Notes: a model not told the origin generated them from the letters alone. 64,000 bases of DNA from Capillidium heterosporum (GCA_016630905.1 WBMQ01000005.1:744001-808000), one strand, 5' to 3'; positions 44,571 through 56,579 are shown, counted from the stretch's first letter. A program made the numbers and translations.

Positions 44571-47220
44571 CTAAAAGAACAAAAGGGGCTTTGAATTGGT
44601 AGTGAGCTGTACCTGCGTAGTAGCAAATGCTTGGACCAACATCTTCCTCTTCCCATAGATCCAAGTCTCCCACTCCACCTCCTTACTGGTGGCATCCTTG
44701 ACCATATTAACGTACTTGTTGGTAGCTGGTTCTAAAATTTTACGTTTCTTCCGTTCACTTGGATCAAAGTTGGAATTTAAACCTCCGATTAGTAACTCCA
44801 GTCGGTCGAGTACCTTCATAAGAGTAGATATTACATCGAGGTCGCTAAGTTTCCCTCTATCTGTTTTTTGTAAAGTTAGCATTTTGAAGTTGAATAAAAG
44901 ATGTAAAATGTACCGTTGAATTTGGCTGCCAGCTCGAGTAGGATAGGAAAGGTAAAGGCGGGGAGACGGAGGGTCGTGTCGTCGGGTAAGAGTTGGCAGA
45001 AGCTTCGCCATGCTGCATCGAAGTCGTCAGCCTACAAGTAAAAAAGTACTGTAAGCTAAAGTTAAAGATGCGAAACTTACATCGAGGTGTCGGTAGCACT
45101 GGCTCAACGGCTTGACGAATTCAAAGTTCTGACAAACGTTCAAATTACTTTCCAAACTATCCAAGATCTTTCGATCTCCTAAATTCAACTTTCAATCAGT
45201 ACTTGAAAACGTAAATTTAAAAGAACTACCATTGATCGAGTGGATCACCGTCTCCACTAGGATAGGTTCTAGGTCAAAGTGAGAGGGCCAAGGTGACTGC
45301 CTCAGTATGAACTGTAGAGTTTTATCCCTGTCGCCTAAAGCATCGTAGTGATCGACCATAATCTTATAAAATATTAGTTTAGGATAAAAAATAAAGTACC
45401 TTGCAGATGGCGTTATGCGGATCGAAGAGTTGAAAGTTCGTACATGTGGCCAACACTTCCTCAACCATACTTAAATCTCCTTTAACTACGTCTACCAAGC
45501 TCTAAAATTTATAATTAAAATTGGACTAAAATGTTGGAGAAACCTGCTGTAATAAGACTTTCCCATTCCTGCAGTGATACAGATAGGAAATAGCAGTCTT
45601 ATACAAAGATCTATGTCTGATGAACTGGGAGTCGATAAGAAAATCTTTGGCTGCTATATCCTTTAGGTCGTCGATATTGGACAAGCTTTTAAATTAGTTT
45701 TAAAAACCGTGAGAAAGGTACTTGGGTTGATTTAACTGGACGATCGGATACTTGTAGATATAATGTAGCTTGTCAAAGAGGTCACAGACGTGAAAGGTTA
45801 TCCAAGGATCGATGTCAGTTAGGGATACGGTGAACTAGAAAATTGATATCAATTAAAACTAAGTTTAAAGACTACCTTTGGTAGATCTAGATGAAATAGA
45901 TTGACTAAGCATCTATCCAAGGCTGACACTTTGATGGAATCTTCTTTAAAAGCTTCAAAGTGGTGAGAAACTATCCCCAAGATCTTCAAGATTCCACTAC
46001 CAAAATAAAATAAAAGCTCCATCAACAACAAAAATAAACTTATAAAGGTTACCTGACATCGTATAGTGTTGTCTGCTCAGTAACCAAAGTTAGATAGCCA
46101 ACTAAAACTTCAATCCAACTGTCACAGTACCGATCCAAGATAGCCACCTTGTTATAATTGTGTATTCCATCGAAGGGAAGTAGAAGTTTGACCATATCCT
46201 CAAGAACTTGATCGATGGCGTCATTTACAGTATTACCTTGCGACACAAGTGGTCGTAGACATTCGATCTCTCCTTTTAGTAGGCCGACCCGCTCACAATA
46301 CTCGTCTGAGTCTCGCTTTACAATAGTTAAGCTTGACAGTAGATCCTAAAAACAGCAAACTTTAAAATTAAATGGAGGTTGAAAATGCACCCTAAACTGG
46401 CTAGCTATCTCTCTATCCTGGACGTATTTTAAGAGTTCTCGTAAACCAGGGAAATGTCCTCGCAGGAAAAGTCTTGAAAAAAAGGTAAGCTTCAATATAA
46501 AGAAAGCTAAACGCTTACTTGATGATGTAGCTTGCAAAAAGAGGATGCTTGTGAGGTGGCTGGTGCTTTAGTATCTCAGTAGCTAACTTCCCGTCAGGAG
46601 CTTTATAGTATCTTAGATAAAAACTAAAAAACTAAATTTACCTATAAAGTTGGCATTTAACCATCCATTTAGCTTGAATTTGAAGTTGAGACTTTCTCCC
46701 TTTTCCTGTAAACCTTGAAATACAATCAGTTGCAATAGATTTAAAACTTTTAAAGCTGATTCAAAACGCTTCAATAATTCCTTATGTTCAGGTAGCCTCT
46801 ACAAAAATATATATAATTGCAATTAGTTATAAAATCTAAAACAAATTAGTGAAATAGTTACTTTAAGGGCAATCGATGCTTTATTAACAGCCCTTATATA
46901 CCCTTCTAGCGTAAGCTCCAAATCGGACACCTTGAAGGTTAACTTTTGCTTTATTGATTTATCTAAACGAAACCTAATTATTAAAAATGTAAACATAAAA
47001 TTTTAAAATGGTACTTACTCTTCATCCAAGGTTTCACTGACTAGGTTCAGCTGGAATTTTCTTTGCAGCTTTTGAAAGGTAGTAAATCCATCAGAGGCAA
47101 ACTACAAATTTACAAAGAAAGCTATTATTAAATTTTAAAAATATATTCATAGGCTACCGTTTCGACTATAGTTTGAAGTTGATCATCTTGACTCAAGCTT
47201 GTTAAATTGATTAAGCTCAT
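44571..47220 (-). CDS. NUP85: Nucleoporin Nup85, multi-exon
   Basis: Predicted member of the Y-complex (Nup107-160/Nup84) scaffold of the nuclear pore. About a dozen short introns (for example 46974-47018 and 47102-47157) join exons into an all-helical protein starting MSLINLTSLSQDDQLQTIVE. Nup85-type features in order are: SLNFKFKLNGWLNANF; HPLFASYIIKRLFLRGHFPG; CDSWIEVLVGYLTLV; a segment ending LTDIDPWITFHVCDLFDKLH, which matches the family's HLxDLL motif; and FIRHRSLYKTAISYLYHC, which matches the family's HxSLWQxxxxYLxxC motif. The last exon begins about 44870 and ends in a basic then polar tail (SKPLLFF). I inferred exon borders from frame and GT-AG signals; individual borders may be off by a few bases. 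No frame breaks were noticed. Confidence 0.8.
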
Positions 47221-48016
47221 CCTCCACCTTATTTACCTTGAAGTTCAATTAAAGTTTATCTTAGGGAGTTGGGATGGATTGTTGAATTGACTAGCTTTGA
47301 AGGTAACGTCATATTGTAAATTTTTAAAGACAAGGATAGATGATGTCTAAACTTAAAAGAATATAATACTGTAACCAATTAAATGCTATCAATATATAGG
47401 ATAAGCAAATTCATTGGTTTTTTGCAATAGTTGAAACTACTAATAGGAATGCTAGTTATCAAAGTGTCAGAAAGCCTATTGAAAGGTTACATAACTATAA
47501 ACCTGCTGATATTCAAAACTAGCCTTTACAAATAGCAGCACCTTTTAAGTTTACAATATTCACTTATGTTGGTGATAAAGCTTGTAAAGCTCCATTTTTA
47601 ACAACTATTAGTATAGTCAATTTGATACAACAAAGCAATTCATCATAATTATTAGTTCAAAAAGAAAGGACAAATATCCCCTTCTTATATATCCTAATAT
47701 AGCCTAAGGTATTAGCACTGAATTTATTAACCTTGATTGTGTGCTACCATAAAATGGATATTTATTATCCTTTAGAAATGTCGTAATAAATAAAAGATAG
47801 TATCGTAAATGGCTCGAAGCAAAATTTGGAATGATATAGATCTTAACATCTTCATTTAATGTCATTAGAGCACTAGGCTAGATTTGCTCAATAACATTTT
47901 AGTTTAACAAGTGTACATTCATTTATAATTAATAGGAATCATTATATACTATTAAAATACTACTATAGCCTATTAAATAATTCAACATTTATTGGATATA
48001 TAGTGATATATCCAGT
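47221..48016. other. Intergenic, 0.8 kb
   Basis: AT-rich DNA upstream of NUP85; no gene seen. Confidence 0.5.
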
Positions 48017-48385
48017 TCAATTAACTGGGCTATCCTCAACAACCGTCACTACACTAGTTACCTTGGGAGGTCTAACATAAGTTGAATGTACAAACCTATT
48101 AGGTTGGTTAGTAGGGGGTACGGTAATGTCCTTCAAAGTAGAAATAGGTGTAAAATCCTCAAAGTTAGGAGTAGGCTTAGATTGTTTCTGGTTGTTACTA
48201 TCATCTACTTGAGTAGGTCTCTCTTTAACTTCACTTTCCCCTTCCTCATCACGTCGGTGTAAATAGTTGGATCCTTCGTTACTATTACCACAATCGTAAT
48301 TGTCTACGTCGTAGGACTTTGTTGCCGAATCAGTAACTATACCTTGTAGCAGTAATAGACCAAAGAATACAAGTTTGGGAATCAT
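48017..48385 (-). CDS. Small secreted protein with VDNY motif and dibasic site
   Basis: 122 residues. A clear signal peptide (MIPKLVFFGLLLLQGIV) is followed by a short Tyr/Asp segment SYDVDNYDCGNSNEG, a dibasic site at LHRRDEEGE, an acidic and then Gln/Pro-rich low-complexity region, and a Val-rich end. The SYDVDNYD stretch resembles the KVDNYN/KVDDYN units of the large Tyr-rich protein at 60 kb, and both are secreted. Only one cysteine remains after the signal. No family is recognised. It could be a secreted matrix component or a Kex2-processed precursor. No intron. Confidence 0.65.
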   Translation of the reverse strand: MIPKLVFFGLLLLQGIVTDSATKSYDVDNYDCGNSNEGSNYLHRRDEEGESEVKERPTQVDDSNNQKQSKPTPNFEDFTPISTLKDITVPPTNQPNRFVHSTYVRPPKVTSVVTVVEDSPVN

Positions 48386-49422
48386 ATTTAATAGTAGTTG
48401 AGTTTCGTACTTATAATCTTTGAAAAACTTAGATCTGGGATACTCTTATATTGTTTATAAGCTGGATTGAAAAAGTGGAATTTTCCTGTGTTTGGATCGA
48501 CGTTCCAAAATTTAGGAAATTTTTCAGATAGTTTTGTAACTGATGGCTGTATACTTTTCAAGCTTTTAGATTTGTTGATGGAAAATCGGTAATCTTTATT
48601 TTACATAATGCTTTTAATTGTAATATAAAGTGGTATGTCTTGACATGCATATCATCCTTCCTATAATTAAGGTCGTACTGCTATAGTTCATCTGTAAAAG
48701 AAAATCAAAATACTACGTTCCTTCGTATGATCCAGTATCCCTAAATGAAAGGTAGAAATTTGATTATAAAAGAGAAATGTATGTAGGACTACCAAGTAGC
48801 ACTAAGGTTTATTTCAATAGCTAATATAAGCTTAGTGTGGACTTTCTACATCTACTACTTGATGCATTACAATTTCTTCTAAATTGTTGAAAATACCTGG
48901 ACTTTACAAAATGGTCCAACAATATCCGTATACATTCGCATCGTTAAAAGGGTATAATATGGTGTATATCCCATTCAATACTGATATCTGCTTCAAAAAT
49001 CTAGAGATAAAGTAAACTCATTTTCGATTCCACTCAAGTTCAAGCTAAGAAAGCTGTACGCCAGGCCCATTTTTAACTAGTTGGTCTTGTTAAATCACCT
49101 AAAAATTGGTAGCACTGCAAGTACCTACTGCCAAAGATACAAATGCTATAAAATACTCTTTGAAAATTTCCAATTAGTTGTCCAAATCTTCTTTCAATAT
49201 CGATACGATTTATTTTGCCATCATGATTTTTGATAAACTAAGCAAATTGTAAAGTTGATGATAACCTACCAACAGCCGAAAGTTGAGATTCTCAACGTAT
49301 AGTTTTCCTTTTAATATCGAATATATGAACAAACTTGGAAGATTGTCGTCATCTAGAATCTTATTGATCCAATGTCTTAAGGACCACTAACCTTTATTAA
49401 TTTCTTCATTTTGATGATATGG
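48386..49422. other. Intergenic, 1.0 kb, left of the transposon
   Basis: AT-rich host DNA up to the TA target site at 49423-49424. No gene seen. Confidence 0.5.
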
Positions 49423-49424
49423 TA

Positions 49425-49590
49425 TTACAGAATCAAGTTAATTGAAGAAAATCCAAAAACTTTTGAAGAAAGTCATAAATGAAATGAAGACGGAGTAATT
49501 TCCTTTTTAAGATGACAAAATTCCAAAATCTTTGAAGAAAATCCACGAATGAGATGAAGAAAGTTCAAAAACTGTCTTCAAATTGAAAGC
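49425..49590 (+). repeat. Left terminal inverted repeat
   Basis: About 165 bp. Perfect match with the right end over the first 66 bases, then imperfect to about AAGTTCAAAAACTGTCTTCA. Contains repeated GAAGAAA motifs that may bind transposase. Confidence 0.85.
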
Positions 49591-49720
49591 TTATGGTGAT
49601 GACAAAACCAATCTAAAATTACTTAGTAAACAAAGACAAATGTAATTATGATTTTACAAAAATATATATTTACATTTAAAAGCATCTAAACATTTTAAAT
49701 TCTTTTATTTCAACATCAAT

Positions 49721-50118
49721 ATGAAAAAGCAACCCAAGCACAACAAAAATAAGCATATACAGAATAAGGCTATAGTAGTCCGCTCTATTCAAGATTCAAA
49801 TAGTAAAAGTAATGGGTATAAGTTTAAATTATAGTAATACATTTATTCTAGGCTGTCAAGATAATGAAGTACAACCTGAATACAACAATAATATCCAAAA
49901 TAAAGCTTTAATAATCAATCCTACTCAAAGTTCAAGAGGTAGAGGTAATGCTATATAAATACAAGACTATACTGATATATTCTTATAGGCTATCAAAATT
50001 TTGAAGCACAGCTTGAATATAATGATAATATTCAAAATACAGCTTTAGAAAATAATTCTACTTATATAGTATGTAGTGGAGGTAGCTTTTTAAATAAATC
50101 AAAGATATATTAACATAG
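49721..50118 (+). repeat. Tandem exon-intron units, period about 137 bp
   Basis: The 5' splice sites lie at 49809, 49945 and 50082 (136-137 bp apart). Exons 2 and 3 are both 93 nt. Introns 1 and 2 both start GTAATG and are 43-44 nt. The exons share NIQNKAL / NIQNTAL and a CAA-rich start. All junctions are phase 1, so units can be gained or lost without breaking the frame. Confidence 0.75.
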
Positions 50119-51694
50119 TTGTTTTAGAATATCAAGATAAAGGAGTTCAGACTGAAGAAAACATACTCCAAACAAACCCATTTTCTATTGCTGAACTCAA
50201 AGCTTTAAATATGATCCGTAAGACTGTCTTTAGAGAAGAGACATTTAGAGAGCTTTGTAACTCAAGTGTCGAGCTTGAAAATTCCTCCTTAGATTACAAA
50301 GATAGCCAAAAAGCTGCTTCCAACAAGCTTACAATATTTCTAAACATCGCCAAACGTGAGAAAATTAGAACAGAACTGAATAAACGTGACAATCAGCAAC
50401 AGAACAAAAAGAAGGTTAAACTCAGTCCTGAGGCTAAGGAAGAGATGCTCCAAAGGATTGATGATGGAAAAACTACAATGAAAGAGTGCCATAAGTCAAC
50501 TGGTATCAATTATAAATCGATTGCTACTATGAAATATCGACGTCACCAAAAAATGGACAACGCTCAAGAACAAGATGTATCCAAAAAACTTTAACTGCAA
50601 AAGTTGGCCGGAAATCTATAGTTGACAATGATACATACCTACTGGTCTTTGATATTATTCGAGAAGATCCAACACGTAGGAATTGCGATGTGCTAGCTGA
50701 GTTAAAAGATTATGGAGTCAATATAAGTCGAACCACTCTTTGCAATATATACTCAAAAATGCATATTACGTTCAAGAAGGCATGCGTGGTCCCAAAAAGA
50801 TGGAATGATGAAGATGTCATTATGGATCGAAAAACTTACATAGGTCAAATCAACAACTACGGCATCTATAAGAAGATTTTTATCGATGAAGCAAGCTTCA
50901 GTAGGACAACCTTTAAGAAATATGCTCATGGACGAACTGAAGAACGAGTAGCAATTTCACCACTGCCTAACAAGGATAGCATCAACTATATAGCTGCGAT
51001 TTCAGAGGATGGGCTTGTATATTCAGAAAAGTATAGGAAGAAGACAATGGCTAGTATAACTAAGCAGGTCTTCAAGGAGTTTCTTTTACGCTTAATTGAT
51101 CATGTCAATCGACCTACTGTATGTTATATTTTCGACAACGCTAGTATCCATGGAATTGATGATGACCCTACTATTAGACAAAAGCTAATCAATATGGGTT
51201 CAAAACTATTAACCCTTCCACGATATTCACCTTTCCTAAATCCCATTGAACTATACTTTAATGCGCTAAAACAACTTGTAAGTTCAAAGCGATCTTATTT
51301 AGGTGGCAAAGCTATTTTATTATCAGACAAACAGTTGGAAACTACCAATACTGATTTTACGAATGCTGACTTGGAAGTATTCATACAGGAATCTGAAGGT
51401 GAAGTGGGTTCGGCACTGCATTGCAAAGGATACTTCGAGCATACAGCTAATTTTTATACAAACTGTCTTGCGTTAGCCCACTTTACTGGTAATCTACTCA
51501 AGCCAGATATCACTCTGCTAGACGAAACCAAAATTCCAGTTGAATTTGCCCCAAAATTTGAAGCAGCTAGAACTATCAAGGCTAAAAGTAAGCAAGGTCG
51601 AAATGGAGCGATCGAAGGTAATAGTAACCAGAATGAGGAGGGCAAAGGTAATGGCAGCCGAAATGGAGAAGATGAAGAAGGTGAAGAGTTTTAA
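49721..51694 (+). CDS. DDE transposase, spliced, with repeated 5' exons and one frame change
   Basis: Exons 49721-49808, 49852-49944, 49989-50081 and 50119 onward join in phase 1 and keep the frame. The ATG at 49721 opens MKKQPKHNKNKHIQNKA. Exons 1-4 encode related 30-residue units. A helix-turn-helix region follows (SPEAKEEMLQRIDDGKTTMKE..). At an A6 run (50583-50588) the frame changes by -1. The downstream part, whose in-frame sequence can be read from the run onward (TLTAKVGRKS..), has the DDE_3 triad: FIDEASF, YIFDNASIHG and SPFLNPIELYFNALK, with 37 residues between the second Asp and the Glu. The C-terminus is acidic and Gly/Asn-rich. Product about 616 residues if continuous. The frame change may be a mutation, an assembly error or programmed slippage, as known for bacterial IS630. 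Confidence 0.82.
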
Positions 51695-52224
51695 GGTGAC
51701 AAGTTAATGAAAGGAAACGCTCATTGACTAAACTTGATAACTGAATACATGCCCAAGTTTATATATTTTAAACTTTTGACTTTAATTGTAATAATTATAT
51801 TTATTGATTTATTGATTTATTAGATTTATGGTTATAATCTATAGTAGTGTACTATTTAAACTTTACTTTGAGTTTGGAGTAAGACTCCGAAAACGTATAA
51901 TTGAATCTAATATACAAAGTACTAAGTTGAATAGATCTACTTTGAACGTAATTAAAGAATGTAAGAACAATATATAAGCCATTCCAAATAATTATATAAA
52001 GTAAATTTGTCAAAAAATATAGTTATTTTGAAAGGTTCGAAATTTAACTAATGAAGTGTACGTACTTAAGGTTATATAACCATCCAAGGTAAAGTTGAAT
52101 TAAATTGCACTATAAGCTACCAAATATATTGTAATTTTAGGTAAAGTGGCGTTAACACTTCTAATAACTTTCTTCATGTATAAGTTTAGACTTGAAAGTA
52201 TACATTTATTTATAACCTTCTTTT

Positions 52225-52390
52225 TCTTAACGTGAAGACAATTTTTGAACTTTCTTCACTTCATTTGTGGATAATCTTCAAAGATTTTGAACGCTTATCA
52301 AAAAAGGAAATCGTATTACGTCATTCTTCATTTCATTTATGACTTTCTTCAAAAGTTTTTGGATTTTCTTCAATTAACTTGATTCTGTAA
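52225..52390 (-). repeat. Right terminal inverted repeat
   Basis: Reverse complement of the left repeat, ending GATTCTGTAA followed by the TA target site. Confidence 0.85.
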
Positions 52391-52392
52391 TA

Positions 52393-53057
52393 CATTGAAA
52401 TGATATCCCATGCTTTTGAAAATAATTTAAAAATTTATCCCAGTAAATTATCCACATCTAGTTAAAAGTGGATAGTTTTATAAAACATATACTTTTATTT
52501 TTAGGTATCTTTTGCAGATTCTTTGAAATTTATGTTGCTTTCCTTCTCTAGCTTCTTGGTTTAAAGTTGGCATCCTTACGACAAAGCGAAAAGTACATAG
52601 CGTTATCAGTTTGAAGGGCAAAAGTTTAACTGTAACAATTACTTTTACTAATTCCATCAGCTTGGAAACCATAACAAGGAATTGTATTTTTGACTTTTGA
52701 ATTAGTTTCAAGGATTATGGTATCATGGACCAAAAGCTAGGTCACTTTCTACCAATTATTACAAAGTATATGTTATGCTTTGTGGATTTTCCTTTACGAC
52801 AGCAGTAATCCAATACTTTGGGAAGTACACAGTTTAAGCGGAAATAGCACCTGACCTTCCACCAAAACTTGACGAATCCAACTCAACCATCTGAGCCAAA
52901 ACTACTAGTCACAAGTTTAATTCGATCAGGTGATAAAATTTCACTTTTCGAGGAATTCAATTTTCGATATCAAAGTAAATGTGCATAAAAGGTTTTGTCA
53001 AAGCCAAAGAAGTTGTCTTTATCTCTCCTTAATTTTTAAATGGTACGACCTAATTTA
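52393..53057. other. Intergenic between transposon and DPP gene
   Basis: AT-rich host DNA; a 77-codon minus-strand frame at 52478-52711 has no support. Confidence 0.5.
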
Positions 53058-55487
53058 ATGAAGGTGTTCATCACCTTCCTACCCTTCATCCACCTAATTT
53101 CCTGGTCAAGATGCTACAGCCTCTTCTCTCAATAAGTTGAACGAGATACCCGATACCCCAACTCTCCGCCAGCCCGTCGTCCTAGCTAATGTATTAAACA
53201 GCACCTTCTCAGCTAAAGGCTCCGGTATCACCTGGTTAAAGAACGACTTAGGGCTAGATTCCTTAACCGTTAGTGAAGCTCAAGGTCAAATCCAAATCCA
53301 CCAGTACGATGGCTTGACCAAGAAGCTGTACAAAAGCTTCGATACCAGCAGGTTCAAGGACTTGAAGGGCAATCAAATCGAATACGAAAGCTACTATTTT
53401 TCAGCCGATCTTCAATACATTGCCTTGGAACTCAACTCTGTCAAGATTTGGTCCAAATCCTACCTAGCAACTTACTATGTCTTTGATTTAACGAATCCCA
53501 GTTTGAAAGGTAGGTTGATCAACAGCAGCTACAAATCCCAACACCAATTTTGACAATTCGATCGACAGTAGTAAAGTCCAAGGGTTTTTGTGGGCACCCC
53601 GGGGTCACAATTTAGCTTTTGTTCAGGACAACAACTTGTACGCTTTAGTTGATACTTTTACCAATTTGATCCAAATCACCAAGGACGGCAGTGAAAACTT
53701 GAGTAACGGTATCCCCGACTGGGTCTACGAGGAGGAGATGTGGAATACTAGAGAGGCTTTTGTCTGGTCCCCCCAAGCTACCAAGCTCGTTTATTTAACT
53801 TTCAACAGCAACCCCATCCACACTGAAGTTTTGAATCAGTTTACCGACCGTGCCGACAACGGTGTTTACAGTGAAGCTCATTTGCAGTACCCCAAGTACT
53901 ACAACCAAAAGTATCCCAAAGCTGGAACCAACTCCACCCTAGTAAAATTATTTGCTACCGACCTATCCAACGGTAACGCCAAAGTTCGCGAGTTGAAATT
54001 CAACGACAACTTTACCTGAGGAACCAGTTGTAACTGATTTAGTCTTCACTCCCAATACCTCAAACCCCAAGTTGTTGGTCCGTTTCACCAACCGTGTTCA
54101 GACTCAAGTCTTCACCTCGGTATCTTCCAACTTGATCGACATTCAGCTTGTTCGTAACGAAAAGGGTGGCCAAGATATCGTCAAAGGTTCCAACGACGGT
54201 GGATGGTATGACTCCAAGTCTCTAATCACTTTACCTGCCTTTTACAACCTGAACTTGAACCAAGAGTCTTACATTGATACCGTCGTCCTCGATGGGTATT
54301 ACCACCTAGCTTTGTTCCACCCGGTTACTGACCCCAAGCCTAAATATCTGTTGACAAAAGGAACTTACGACGTTATTGACGTGCAAGGTATCGACTACAA
54401 GGAGGGTTTCGTTTACTACTCGAGTGCTGAAATCGATACGGCTGCCCAAGATATCTACAAAGTTCGTTTGGACGGCACCTTGAAAACTCATTTGACTGCC
54501 AACCAGGAAACTGGCAACTTGCAATTGACTGGTACTTTTGGAGCTTCCGTTTCACCTCTAGGCAACCATGTCATACTAAGCTACTTGGGCCCTGACGTAC
54601 CTTATCACCAACTAACTTTAAAAGGTTCCAAACAGGGCGCTTCCCTTTTAGAAGCCAACCTTAACTTAAAATCCAAGTTAGCTAAGGTACAGCTACCTCG
54701 TACCAAGTACTACAAGATCCAGCATCCCAACATCGAAGATGCCAAGATGAACGTTATGGAAATTTTACCCTCTAATTTCAACTGTAAGAACAAGTACAAC
54801 TTGATTGTCTACGTCTATAACGGCCCAACCTCCCAAACTGTTTCCAGAAACTTCATCATCAACTTGCAGCGCTGGGTCGTAGGTTCTAGGAACGACACTA
54901 TTGTACTAACGGTCGACGGTCGCGGGTGCAAGAATCAGGGTCGCAAGTACATGACTTCAGTCTACAACCACCTAGGTGATTTCGAAGTCAAGGATCAGTT
55001 CTTTATCGCCAACTTGTGGAAACAGAAATCCTATATCAATCAAAACAACGTAGGTATCTGGGGTAAATCGTACGGCGGGTATACGACTTTGAAATCTTTG
55101 GAGTTGCAACCTACATCCAAAGACCAACAGATCTTCAAGTTTGGTCTCAGTCTATCTCCAGTTACCGACTGGAAGTTCTACGACACTTTGTATACCGAAC
55201 GCTTCATGACTACTCCTCAGTTGAACCCCTCCCAGTACAAGGAGTCTCGAGTCAACCACTTTAACAACTTCAAGGCCTCTAAGTTGTTTTTGGTACATGG
55301 AACTTGGGACGACAATGTACATTTAGATAATTCGATTTATTTGTTACATGGTTTGGCGGTCAACGATGTTTTGGATTACACTTTCGTACCTATTGTCGAT
55401 AACGACCACTACTATCGCGAGTACAAGTATAAACGCCATCTGTATCAGAGATTCGCCAAGTTTTTGGATGAGGTGTTCAAGAGCTAG
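53058..55487 (+). pseudogene. Secreted dipeptidyl peptidase IV-like S9 protease (three single-base insertions)
   Basis: Prolyl-type dipeptidyl peptidase, family S9B. Signal-like start MKVFITFLPFIHLIS with no lasting transmembrane anchor, so probably secreted like Aspergillus DppIV. The beta-propeller carries GIPDWVYEEEMW, the Glu-Glu pair that binds the substrate N-terminus. The alpha/beta-hydrolase domain has the catalytic Ser in WGKSYGGYTT, Asp in HGTWDDNVH and His in DNDHYYREYKY. Homology runs through three frames because of extra C bases at about 53101-53102, 53537-53539 and 54015-54016; without them the product is 808 residues, normal for the family. No other damage is visible and all catalytic residues are kept, so this is either a functional gene with sequence errors or very freshly broken. 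No introns. Confidence 0.82.
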
Positions 55488-56402
55488 TAATAAAGCTTTC
55501 GGATTCTATATATCAATCTTTTGAACTGGTTTTCTTTTTAAATTATTCTATATCATAAATTTATCTCACTAGAAACTGGTTTGATTGTTCGCATCAAATC
55601 TTCTTACCACCCCAGCCTACCGCTTTAAGGACTACCCAACCTTTTACTAGAATTTATGATGAATTGATAAATGAAGTCAACTATATGCATTTTCATCAAT
55701 TATATATAATTTTTTAAAACTAATACAAGTAGATTTCTTGGTCAACTGATATGTAGAGAAGTTGAGTTCATACTTAACTTAACGAACCTGACCTGGACAA
55801 ATTACTACATATTGGAGTCCAACTTGGATCCGACAAATCTTAGCAACTTTTCTAATCGAGAATGTAGTTCACCAATTTTGTTGGGCGATACAAAACTTTA
55901 CCAAATCGATAAGCTGGTCAAATTTTGGCCCATCTCTTTCCACGAACTCAGCGTCTAATGGAATCTATGAAACTAGAGGGAAAGTTTGAAGGCGCTTTGA
56001 ACCGTAGTTGTTTACTATGAGTGATGGGTAGATACACTAAAAGTTTAGCTGCACATACCTAGTTTTACTATGTACTTCTACTGTAGCGATGACAAGCTAA
56101 CTACTAAACATCTGTAGGCTAGAGTATCAATAGCAAATATGGAAGAGTTTATGAGTAGAATTGGTTCCTTTGTGCTTATGGGAGCCAAATGGACCACTAC
56201 TACAGATGCTACATATCCTATTAAGTGTCTTTATACGTATATGCATATGTAATGGAAAAATTAAGAAAAATTTAATGATAGGCAAATTTATATATTAAAC
56301 AACAAACAACTAAATTTCAAAATAGCAAGTTTTTGGATAACATATATTTATTGGTAATAAAGATAAACTTCTCTTGCGCCAGGCAGCAATAGATCACTAG
56401 AA
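55488..56402. other. Intergenic, 0.9 kb
   Basis: AT-rich DNA between the DPP gene and the microprotein cluster, which converge. No gene seen. Confidence 0.5.
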
Positions 56403-56579
56403 TTATTCGGAAGCTTGCTGCTGTACACGGTTACGTCTACGACCGAAACCACCGCCGCTACCACCCTGTCCGCGGACTGGTAACATACGTTTCATTAGAC
56501 CGTCAACCTTTTCGAAATTGATACTGAAACTGGCTACTGCTGTCAAAGCTAAAAGTAGGAAGGGTACGTTAAACTGCAT
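56403..56579 (-). CDS. Small secreted peptide precursor, MLP family member 2
   Basis: 58 residues. Signal peptide MQFNVPFLLLALTAVASFS; spacer INFEKVDGLM; then KRMLPVRG and a Gly/Ser-rich stretch ending GFGRRRNRVQQQASE. KR before MLP is a Kex2-type site, so the likely mature peptide starts MLPVRG and is about 27 residues, cationic and cysteine-free. A TATA box lies at 56632-56639. The gene is part of a tandem cluster of three units, each with conserved leader and upstream sequence. I do not recognise the family in any described group. Confidence 0.78.
   Translation of the reverse strand: MQFNVPFLLLALTAVASFSINFEKVDGLMKRMLPVRGQGGSGGGFGRRRNRVQQQASE

Larger units (their letters stand above)
49425..52390. 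mobile_element. Tc1/mariner-IS630-type DNA transposon, complete-looking (2966 bp)
   Basis: Both ends begin TTACAGAATCAAGTTAATTG (right end read on the minus strand) and are flanked by TA (49423-49424 and 52391-52392), the target duplication expected for this superfamily. The terminal inverted repeats are about 165 bp: the first 66 bases agree perfectly and the rest is imperfect, with internal copies of a GAAGAAAnTCCA motif. Inside is one spliced transposase gene on the plus strand with DDE catalytic motifs. The perfect outer repeats suggest recent activity. The internal frame is interrupted once at an A6 run. Confidence 0.9.
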
